From Streptomyces flaveolus (GTDB lineage Bacteria; Actinomycetota; Actinomycetes; Streptomycetales; Streptomycetaceae), in the NCBI RefSeq assembly GCF_000716535.1, contig NZ_JNWV01000020.1, positions 124,001 to 188,000 of the forward strand: a DNA stretch of 64,000 nt, in the 5' to 3' direction. The notes beneath the pieces were generated by a model. The model was not told the DNA's origin and ran no database searches. It saw nothing but the letters and a program-made list of their open reading frames with translations. A program made the translations under genes and the position numbers. Below are positions 25,417 through 32,318 of the stretch, in pieces (the stretch's first letter is position 1; every line of letters starts with the position of its first letter).

Positions 25417-27453
25417 ATGTCGACTGATCGCGCTAGGGGATCACCGGCTGGAGAGCGGGCTGTGGAACCGGGTGAGGTCCTGGCAGTGCTCAGTGCCGAC
25501 ATGACGGTCTCCGTGTGGACCGGGGCCGCCGAGCGCCTGTGGGGCTATTCGGCCGGGCAAGTGCTCCATGGTCCCGCCAAGAGGCTGCTGGTTGCGAGCG
25601 CCTCGGACATTCCCTGCGTCTTCGCCGGCAGTCCTTGGTCGGGGCGGGTGTGGATCCGCCGCCGCGACGGCCATGAGACACCCGCGTACCTGCGGGTCAC
25701 ACCTCTGGACACCGACGGCGGCGCTGGATGGCTCGTGTGGGGGCCGAGCGTCCTCGGGCGACCGGGCCTGGATCCGGCCGCGGTGGACGCGTTCCTCCAC
25801 CACTCGCCGGTCAGTCTGGCCATCTGGGACCGGGACCTGCGCTCCGTCTGGTTCAACGACAGCGTGCACCATCAGGACCTCTACGGCTCCGAGCCGGAGC
25901 TGGGCGGCCATGTCACCGACGTGGTCCGTGCTCGTCACCCGGAGTTCCTGGAACGAGCCATGGCGCGCGTCCTCCGCAACGGCGAGCCGCTCCTCGGGCA
26001 GGAACTGTGGCCGGCCGGGGCTCGGGCCCCCGACCGTCACTACCGTGTCGCCCTGATCCGTCTCGACGGGCCGGACGGTCGGCCCCTGGGCGTCTGTTCC
26101 GTTGCCGTGCTGGCCGGCAGCGGGCAGGAGGGCGGGCGACTCCATCTGCTCAACGAGGCCAAAAGCCGCATCGGCACGGATCTGGACCCGTTGGTCACCA
26201 GTCAGACTCTGGCGGAGACGGCGGTACCGGACCTCGCCGACTACGTCACCATCGACCTCGTCCAGGCCGTGCCGCTGGACAAGGAGCCCTTGAGACGCCT
26301 CAAGTCCACCGACATGAGCATCCCCGGCTTCTACCGGGCCGGCGCCGCTTCCATCCACGACGATCTCCGCGAGTCCCTCTGGGCACGCGGAACGCCGGTG
26401 TACGTTCCGCCGGCATCGCCCTTCACCACCGTGCTCGAAGAGCGCCGGTCCCACTTCGAGCCCGTTCTCGACACCTCCCCCGGCACCTGGCTCGACAACG
26501 ACCCGGATCGGGCCCGGGTCATCCACCGGACCGGAATGCACTCCCTCATGATCGTCCCCCTGCAGGCCCGCGGTGCGACGCTCGGCATCGCCGTCTTCGT
26601 GCGCAGCGAGAACCCGGTCCCCTTCAGCAGGGCGGATCTCGCTCTCGCGGAGGAACTCGCGGCCCGGGCCGCACTGATCATCGACAACGCCCTGCGCTAC
26701 ACGCGAGGGCGGACGGCGGCGCTCGCCATACAACGCGACCTGATGCCGCACCGCTTGTCCGGGGGCAGCACGGTCGAGGTGGCCACCCGTTACCTGCCCG
26801 CGGACACACATGGCGGCGTCAGCGGCGACTGGTTCGACGTCATACGACTGACCGATGCCCGGGTGGCCCTGGTACTGGGGGACGTCGTCGGTCACGGCAT
26901 GCACGCGGCCGTGACCATGGGACGCCTGCGCGCCACGACCCGTGCGCTGAGCAAGTTGGCGTTGCCGCCCGCCGAATTGCTGCGTCTCATGGACGAACTC
27001 GCCCTCGACGTCACCCGGGACCGTTTCGACGACGATCCCTCCGCTGCACCGGCTTTCGGAGCCACCTGCTTCTACGGTGTGTACGACCCGGCAACCCGGC
27101 GCTGCACCATGTCCAGTGCCGGCCATCCCCCGCCCGCCATCATCTCCCCGGACGGATCGGTCGACTTCGCCGACGTACCCCCAGGCGCACCCATCGGGGT
27201 GGGACTGGGCTCCTACGAATCGACCGAGGTGGAACTGCCGGACAACAGCGTGATCGGGCTGTACAGCGACGGTCTGATCGAGACGGACCATGACGTCGAC
27301 CGCGGCCTGCGGCGGCTGCGCACGGCGCTCGCCGGCCCCTTTTCCAGTCTGGACGACCTGTGCGCGTCGGTCATCGACACCGTGGTCCCCGACGGACCGC
27401 TGGACGACGACATCACTCTCCTGCTGGCCCGCCCCCGCCCTGCCGCCGGCTGA
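25417..27453 (+). CDS. PAS-GAF-PP2C sensor phosphatase (678 aa)
   Basis: SpoIIE/RsbU-type serine phosphatase with sensor modules. Two PAS-like regions (residues about 20 to 110 and 125 to 230, the second with SPVSLAIWDRDLRSVWFND) are followed by a GAF domain (about 245 to 430). The PP2C core has DTHGGVSGDWFDVI, VLGDVVGHGMHAAVTMGRLR, MSSAGHPPPAI, GLYSDGLIE and DDDITLLLARP. The linker AIQRDLMPH is the usual phosphatase entry helix. No membrane segment. It stands alone, so its STAS target is elsewhere, possibly the one at 7.8 kb. The start ATG at 25417 is probably leaderless. Confidence 0.92.
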   Translation: MSTDRARGSPAGERAVEPGEVLAVLSADMTVSVWTGAAERLWGYSAGQVLHGPAKRLLVASASDIPCVFAGSPWSGRVWIRRRDGHETPAYLRVTPLDTDGGAGWLVWGPSVLGRPGLDPAAVDAFLHHSPVSLAIWDRDLRSVWFNDSVHHQDLYGSEPELGGHVTDVVRARHPEFLERAMARVLRNGEPLLGQELWPAGARAPDRHYRVALIRLDGPDGRPLGVCSVAVLAGSGQEGGRLHLLNEAKSRIGTDLDPLVTSQTLAETAVPDLADYVTIDLVQAVPLDKEPLRRLKSTDMSIPGFYRAGAASIHDDLRESLWARGTPVYVPPASPFTTVLEERRSHFEPVLDTSPGTWLDNDPDRARVIHRTGMHSLMIVPLQARGATLGIAVFVRSENPVPFSRADLALAEELAARAALIIDNALRYTRGRTAALAIQRDLMPHRLSGGSTVEVATRYLPADTHGGVSGDWFDVIRLTDARVALVLGDVVGHGMHAAVTMGRLRATTRALSKLALPPAELLRLMDELALDVTRDRFDDDPSAAPAFGATCFYGVYDPATRRCTMSSAGHPPPAIISPDGSVDFADVPPGAPIGVGLGSYESTEVELPDNSVIGLYSDGLIETDHDVDRGLRRLRTALAGPFSSLDDLCASVIDTVVPDGPLDDDITLLLARPRPAAG

Positions 27454-27486
27454 CGACGGCTGAACGGACGTCCGCGCTCCGCCACG

Positions 27487-28476
27487 TCACGCTCCGGCCG
27501 CCCCCGACCCGCCACTGGGGGTTCCCGCCGTCTGCGTCGGCACGCCCGCGTCCCAGAGCTCGGCGAACCGCTGGGTCCTCAGTCTGACGTGGTTCTCCTG
27601 CGCCCTGACCCGTGTCGAGGTGTTGACGTGACGCTGGTCCTGTTCGATCTCGTAGCAGGTCACCTGGTCGAAGACGACGAATTCGTCCACCAGGCCCCGC
27701 CTGACGGCCGGGGGTAGCTGGCTCCGGACGACCACACGCGTCTGGATGCCCAACTCCTCCTGCTCCCGGCTGATGTGGCGCAGGTCGTCGTCGAGGTCCG
27801 TCGGGTCGGCCACCAGAAACAGCCGTCGTACCGTCACCCCCCTCGCTATCGCCTCGCGTTGCGCCTGAAGATAGCGGCCGGCGGGCTCGCTGTCCCAGAA
27901 GTCCCGGTCCACCAACGACAGCGTGCTCGTGGTGTCGATGGAATCCGTGGCGCAGTCGGTGAGGGCCAGCAGCCAGTCGTGGTTCTCCCCTGCGCAATCG
28001 ACGGTCCCGCTCTTGAGTGCCTCCATGTCGACGGCGAGGCGCCGGATCAGCTCCTCGGCGAAGCGCCTCATGATGTCGGGACCCCTGGAGACGACCTCCA
28101 CCGCGCTGGTGGCCAACGCGGCCACCCCGTCGGAAGGCAGCCTCTCCATCTCGCTGTGGAACCTGGTCGCCTCGCTGATCCGGGCGAAGCTCCGCACGAC
28201 CGTTTCCTGTGTCTGCGCCTGGTGCCGGGGCAGCGCGGCCTTGAAGTCCCTCACCTGATTGATCAGGTCGCCGAGGAGCTGAAGGACCAGGAGGCAGCCA
28301 CCGACGAAGATGCCGACGCCGATCTGCCACTTGGTCTCCGCGTCGGCGACCTCGGTGACGACGGACGCCAGGCCGCCCGCCGCGAGGGAGACGAGCACCT
28401 TCCACCACATCCGCCATGCGCCGGATGCGTCTCTCCACGGTGTGCCGTTCGGTTCCGGACTCGGCCCCGTCGCCAT
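27487..28476 (-). CDS. Membrane protein with possible PLD-like cytosolic domain (329 aa)
   Basis: Unrecognised protein. Two adjacent hydrophobic segments (WWKVLVSLAAGGLASVV and GVGIFVGGCLLVLQLLGDLI, residues about 35 to 80) form a hairpin anchor. A long helical region follows. The C-terminal domain, about residues 190 to 300 (SIDTTSTLSLVDRDFW, ARGVTVRRLFLVADP, EELGIQTRVVV, DEFVVFDQ), resembles phospholipase-D-superfamily sensor domains that lack the HKD motif; this is low-confidence fold recognition. Start ATG at 28476 with GGGGGGAC upstream. The gene is convergent with the phosphatase gene 33 bases away. Function unknown. Confidence 0.75.
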   Translation of the reverse strand: MATGPSPEPNGTPWRDASGAWRMWWKVLVSLAAGGLASVVTEVADAETKWQIGVGIFVGGCLLVLQLLGDLINQVRDFKAALPRHQAQTQETVVRSFARISEATRFHSEMERLPSDGVAALATSAVEVVSRGPDIMRRFAEELIRRLAVDMEALKSGTVDCAGENHDWLLALTDCATDSIDTTSTLSLVDRDFWDSEPAGRYLQAQREAIARGVTVRRLFLVADPTDLDDDLRHISREQEELGIQTRVVVRSQLPPAVRRGLVDEFVVFDQVTCYEIEQDQRHVNTSTRVRAQENHVRLRTQRFAELWDAGVPTQTAGTPSGGSGAAGA

Positions 28477-28698
28477 CGTGTGTCCCCCCACCAGTACGCG
28501 TGCCGGTTTCATCCTCGGGGCGCCGCGACGTCCCCCACGACAACCGGACAGCGTGAAGGGACAGTCGGTCGCGGATGCGCTGTACCAAGGTCTGCCACTG
28601 CCGGGTGAGGCCCGGCGTCTCCTCAAGTGTGCCCCGCGGGCTCCTGGATCACTCGGGCACGCGGCGTCCACGGGTGCGACCGGGCATGGCCGCGCCTG

Positions 28699-29451
28699 TC
28701 AGCGGTCCCGCGCCACCTCGTCGTCGTGGTCGGGGTCGCTCGGGCCCAGTCGGACGCAGCACTCCCCGGGCTCCGGAGCGAGGACGGCCTGGACCCCGTT
28801 GACTTCCAGGCCGCTGAGGTAGCCGGAGAGGAAGGCCTGGTTCATGCCGCAGACCAGCTCCGGCGCCTTCGCGGCCAGCGGGTGGAAGGGGCAGTTGCGC
28901 AGCCGGAGCCGGGTCGGGGTGTCCCGGACGGGTTCGTAGCCGTACTGGTCCAGCAGCCGCTCGCAGGCGGTCAGCCCGCGCTCCGGGCCCAGGCGGCCCG
29001 GACGGGTCTCGTCGCGGGCCGCCTCGCCCAGCCGCCGGCCGCGGTGTTCGGCGGTGCGCATGGCGGCCTGGGCGGCGTTCTCGTCGGCGCCCTCGGTGAG
29101 GACGGCGTCGAGGAGCAGGTCGGCCAGGAGTTCGTGGCGCCGGTCGGGGATGCTCACGGTGATCTGGGCGTCGGCGGGCTCGTACACCTTGGGCTGCCTG
29201 CCGACCTTGCGGACCCCGCCGGGCGTTTCGTAGCGCGCGCGCAGCAGGCCGGCGTCGACGAGCTTGTCGAGGTGGAAGGCGGCGAGCTTGCGGGAGATGC
29301 CGACGCTGGCGGCGGCCTCGTCGCGGGTGACGGCGCGGCGGGCGCGGCGGATGAAGGTGAACATGCGCCGGCGCGAGTCCTCGCTCAGGACGCTCACGGA
29401 GTCGATGGCGCGGTCGGTCGCGTCGGCCCGCGCGCTGGGATCGGAAGCCAC
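28699..29451 (-). CDS. ArsR/SufR-like HTH regulator with Cys-rich C-terminus (250 aa)
   Basis: Winged-helix repressor. The helix-turn-helix lies in MFTFIRRARRAVTRDEAAASV and KLAAFHLDKLVDAGLL, followed by a wing RARYETPGGVRKVGRQPK. The C-terminal region reads NCPFHPLAAKAPELVC, then about 29 residues to CC, close to the Cys spacing of SufR-type iron-sulphur sensors, though one expected middle Cys is missing. The GTG at 29451 is chosen by start of homology; no clear ribosome site. Divergent from the DUF2231/folE operon by 121 bp, so it most likely controls that operon and itself. Confidence 0.85.
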   Translation of the reverse strand: MASDPSARADATDRAIDSVSVLSEDSRRRMFTFIRRARRAVTRDEAAASVGISRKLAAFHLDKLVDAGLLRARYETPGGVRKVGRQPKVYEPADAQITVSIPDRRHELLADLLLDAVLTEGADENAAQAAMRTAEHRGRRLGEAARDETRPGRLGPERGLTACERLLDQYGYEPVRDTPTRLRLRNCPFHPLAAKAPELVCGMNQAFLSGYLSGLEVNGVQAVLAPEPGECCVRLGPSDPDHDDEVARDR

Positions 29452-29481
29452 ACGACCACGGTAACGCCCAACCGCGTGGGC

Positions 29482-29551
29482 ACAAGTGTTCTTCCCTTGT
29501 CGTGTGCTGTACGTCTTGACGCATCCCCGGAATAAGACCAAGACTTGTTGG
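29482..29551. promoter_or_regulatory. Candidate operators for the divergent SufR-like regulator
   Basis: Between the regulator and the operon lie two related inverted repeats: ACAAG-N9-CTTGT (29482 to 29500) and CCAA-N6-TTGG containing CAAGACTTG (29538 to 29551). Shared CAAG/CTTG half-sites in a 121-bp divergent promoter suggest repressor binding. Inferred only. Confidence 0.45.
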
Positions 29552-29572
29552 TGAAACCACCAGGAGGTTGCG

Positions 29573-30121
29573 ATGGCCAGTGATTCACAGCTTCAGGCGA
29601 AGCGCCCGGTCAGCGCCGCGCTCGCCGGCCCGTACGGCCACCCGTTCCACCCGATCCTGGTGACCGTGCCGATCGGCGCCTGGGTGACCAGCCTGGTGTT
29701 CGACATCGCGAGCCACGTCGTGCACCGCCCGGGTTTCCTGACCCAGTCCTCGCAGTGGCTGATCGCGGTCGGTGTGATCGGTGCCCTGCTGGCGGCCATG
29801 GTCGGATTCCTCGACCTGTTCGCGATTCCGGCCGGCACCCCGGCCTTCCGCACCGCCCTGGTCCACATGACGCTGAACCTGCTGGTGACCGCCGCTTACG
29901 TCGTCAACTTCCTCTGGCGCCAAGGCGGCCACGCCGACGGCGGAAGCGTCGGCATCGGCAGGCTCGTCCTGTCCGCACTCAGCGTCGCGGTCCTTGCGGT
30001 CTCGGGATTCCTCGGCGGCAAACTCGCCTACCGCTACGGCGTACGCGTCGCCGACGAGACAACGCAGGCCGAGGGATACGCACCCGGCCGCGGCCGGAGC
30101 GGCGCCCGCTCGGCCGGGTGA
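29573..30121 (+). CDS. DUF2231 integral membrane protein (182 aa)
   Basis: Four-helix membrane protein of the DUF2231 family, often found with heme or redox genes. GPYGHPFHPILVTVPIGAWV is the typical entry with the conserved HPxHP-like histidines (HPFHP), followed by hydrophobic segments near residues 60 to 80, 95 to 115 and 128 to 150. Ends in a basic, Gly-rich tail. CAGGAGGTTGCG before the ATG is a near-perfect ribosome site. First gene of a three-gene unit with a second membrane protein and folE. Function unknown; the conserved His residues hint at cofactor binding. Confidence 0.88.
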   Translation: MASDSQLQAKRPVSAALAGPYGHPFHPILVTVPIGAWVTSLVFDIASHVVHRPGFLTQSSQWLIAVGVIGALLAAMVGFLDLFAIPAGTPAFRTALVHMTLNLLVTAAYVVNFLWRQGGHADGGSVGIGRLVLSALSVAVLAVSGFLGGKLAYRYGVRVADETTQAEGYAPGRGRSGARSAG

Positions 30122-30192
30122 CCCGGCCCCCGTCCACCCTGCCGGCCGGTGCCCTCCGGTCGCCTTCGCCACCGTCCCCCTCTGGAGTTCCC

Positions 30193-30648
30193 ATGGACAT
30201 CGCCGCGCTGATCACCTGGGTGATCACCGCTCTCGGCGGTTTCTACATGCTCGGCACCTGGATCCAACGCGGCGGGATCCGCCAGCAGCGAACCGGTACC
30301 AGCCGCCTGCCCGCACCCGTCGTCTTCGGGCACTTCGCCCTGGCCACGATCGGACTGGTGGTGTGGATCATCTACGTCGTGGCCGACAGGAGTGCGCTGG
30401 CCTGGACCGCGTTCGGCCTGCTGCTGCCCGTCGCCCTGCTGGGCTTCGTAATGCTGGCACGCTGGATCCCCGTCCACCGCGAGCGTGCCACGGTCGGCGC
30501 GGCAGCGGCCGCGGGAGGTCCGGGAGCCGAAGGCACCGTCCCCGCCGAGCGCCACTTCCCGGTGCCGGTCGTGGTGGCCCACGGCCTGCTCGCCGTGGTC
30601 ACCCTCGTCCTGGTCCTGCTCACCGCCCTCGGCGTCGGGGGTAGCTGA
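30193..30648 (+). CDS. Integral membrane protein, unknown (151 aa)
   Basis: Four predicted helices: IAALITWVITALGGFYMLGTW, FGHFALATIGLVVWIIYVV, AFGLLLPVALLGFVMLARW and VVVAHGLLAVVTLVLVLLTAL. Conserved-looking His residues sit before helix 2 (VFGHFAL) and helix 4 (VVVAHGLL), a pattern that could ligate heme. TCTGGAG precedes the ATG at 30193. The stop is one base before the folE start, so folE is co-translated. I do not recognise the family by name. Confidence 0.85.
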   Translation: MDIAALITWVITALGGFYMLGTWIQRGGIRQQRTGTSRLPAPVVFGHFALATIGLVVWIIYVVADRSALAWTAFGLLLPVALLGFVMLARWIPVHRERATVGAAAAAGGPGAEGTVPAERHFPVPVVVAHGLLAVVTLVLVLLTALGVGGS

Positions 30649-30649
30649 C

Positions 30650-31306
30650 ATGACCGAGCGCCTGGACCGCACCAGCGCCCGAAGGGACCCCCTCGACGAG
30701 GAAGGGGCGATACCCGGGCGGCCCGCCCTGCGGGTCGTCCACGAGCGCGACGGGATCGACCTCGCCGCGGCGGAGGCCGCGGCCGGCCAGTTCCTCGCCG
30801 CGCTCGGCGTCTCCACCGCCTCGGAGAGTCTGCGCGGCACACCGGGCCGGATGGCCCGCGCCTACGCCGAACTCTTCACCCCGCGCCCCTTCGACCTGAC
30901 CACCTTCCCCAACGACGAGGGCTACGACGAACTCGTCCTGGCCCGTCGCATACCGGTCCGGTCGGTGTGCGAACACCACCTGCTGCCGTTCGTGGGCACC
31001 GCCCATGTCGGCTACCTGCCCGGCGCCCGGATCCTGGGCCTGTCCAAGCTGGCGCGCGTCGTCGAGCACTTCGCCTGCCGCCCGCAGGTCCAGGAACGCC
31101 TCACGAAGCAGGTCGCCGACTGGCTTCAGGACCACCTGGAGCCCAAGGGTGTCGGTGTGGTGATCGAGGCGGAACACTCCTGCATGACCCTGCGCGGGGT
31201 GCAGGCGACCGGCTCCAGCACCATGACCTCCACCCTCCTCGGCCTGCTGCGCTCCGACGCCCGCTCCCGCAGTGAATTCCTCGGCCTGACGGGAGCGGCC
31301 TCCTGA
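30650..31306 (+). CDS. folE: GTP cyclohydrolase I (218 aa)
   Basis: Opens and rearranges GTP to dihydroneopterin triphosphate, the first step to folate and pterin cofactors. Zinc ligands are present: Cys107 and His110 in VCEHHLLPFVG and Cys178 in HSCMTLRGVQ, equivalent to Cys110, His113 and Cys181 of the E. coli enzyme. The middle has GYLPGARILGLSKLARVVE. The N-terminus is about 25 residues longer than the core. It lies in an operon with two membrane proteins rather than folate genes, so I infer a second, conditionally expressed copy, controlled by the divergent Cys-rich regulator. Confidence 0.94.
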   Translation: MTERLDRTSARRDPLDEEGAIPGRPALRVVHERDGIDLAAAEAAAGQFLAALGVSTASESLRGTPGRMARAYAELFTPRPFDLTTFPNDEGYDELVLARRIPVRSVCEHHLLPFVGTAHVGYLPGARILGLSKLARVVEHFACRPQVQERLTKQVADWLQDHLEPKGVGVVIEAEHSCMTLRGVQATGSSTMTSTLLGLLRSDARSRSEFLGLTGAAS

Positions 31307-31434
31307 CGACCGCCGGATCTTTGGACAGGCCCGATGCACCGGGCGGCGTATCGCCCCTTTTATCCAAGATTGCACGCCCGGATCGGGGTACTCGCGGAAG
31401 TACGGACGTACTACACCCCCCGAAGGTGAAGACC

Positions 31435-31923
31435 ATGACCACTTCCCCCAGGCCGTCCATGGAGACGCACCCCGACATCGTCGACATGCGCCTTCGGCAC
31501 GAGATGGCCGAGCGCGCCACGAGCACGCCCAAAGGCCAGGCCATCGAGACCATGGCGCTGCTCACCGGTCTGTACCTGGCGGCATCGCCCTGGATCACGG
31601 GCTTCAACAACCTGTCCACCCTGGCCGTCACCAACCTGCTCACCGGTATCGCCTACGCGGTCCTGATGAGCGGCGGATTCGGCCGTGCCTACGAACGCAC
31701 CCACAGCATGGCGTGGGCGTCCTGCGCTCTGGGTGTGTGGGCGATCATCGCGCCGTGGGTGGTCGCCGGCAACGTCAGCACCACGAAGACGATCGTGAAC
31801 AACGTCATCGTCGGCGCGCTGGCCCTCCTGCTGGCCCTGGCCGCCAGCGCGGCAGCCCGAGCGGCGGAGTCGTCCGAGGCACGGCGCGGCATGTCGACGT
31901 CGTACGCGCCCGGTCGCGGCTGA
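31435..31923 (+). CDS. SPW-repeat membrane protein (162 aa)
   Basis: Membrane protein with two SPW-type repeats: LTGLYLAASPWITGF and LGVWAIIAPWVVAGN, each beginning a helix pair. This is the hallmark of the family. Start MTTSPRPSME with GAAGGTGAAG upstream; the reading from 31321 lacks a site. It follows folE by 128 bp with an imperfect inverted repeat (atctttgga/tccaagat, 31317 to 31370) in between, so it may be a separate unit. It ends before a strong terminator. Function unknown. Confidence 0.9.
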   Translation: MTTSPRPSMETHPDIVDMRLRHEMAERATSTPKGQAIETMALLTGLYLAASPWITGFNNLSTLAVTNLLTGIAYAVLMSGGFGRAYERTHSMAWASCALGVWAIIAPWVVAGNVSTTKTIVNNVIVGALALLLALAASAAARAAESSEARRGMSTSYAPGRG

Positions 31924-31944
31924 CCTTTTACGCGATCCGACGTG

Positions 31945-31983
31945 CTCGCGGGATCACCGGGCCGGAGCCGGTGATCCCGCGAG
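31945..31983 (+). terminator. Terminator after SPW gene
   Basis: Perfect 16-bp stem ctcgcgggatcaccgg/ccggtgatcccgcgag with a 7-base loop. Confidence 0.88.
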
Positions 31984-32318
31984 GCGATGCTGTACGGTCT
32001 CGGCCGCTCAGTCCTCGCGCATCGCCTGCGGACGGCGCGGACTTGCCGCCGGGGTGGGGGCGATGGTCTCGGCGGCCTCGACGGCTTTGCCATGGTGGCG
32101 AGGTCGGTGACGTCGGTGCTGCGGGTGCGCCTCGTGATCAACGCGGTGGCTCTGGACCGGCACGTGCTGCTTCTGACGTACGTCCGGCGGCGAGAAGCCG
32201 GGCCTGCGGCTATGGAGCTCGGGGTGGTGGCGCGAGGGCGGTGGTGCTCGCGGCCGGTATGGCCTCGCGGCAACGCCCTTGGTACTGGCGGGGGTCGCTT
32301 GGTACTGGCGGGGGGCGC
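31984..32318. other. Intergenic region between convergent units
   Basis: Contains a short tandem repeat, ttggtactggcggggg, twice (about 32278 to 32314), just past the SWIM gene stop. A plus-strand open frame over 31987 to 32424 has no ribosome site and overlaps the SWIM gene, so I do not call it. Nothing else is recognised. Confidence 0.4.
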
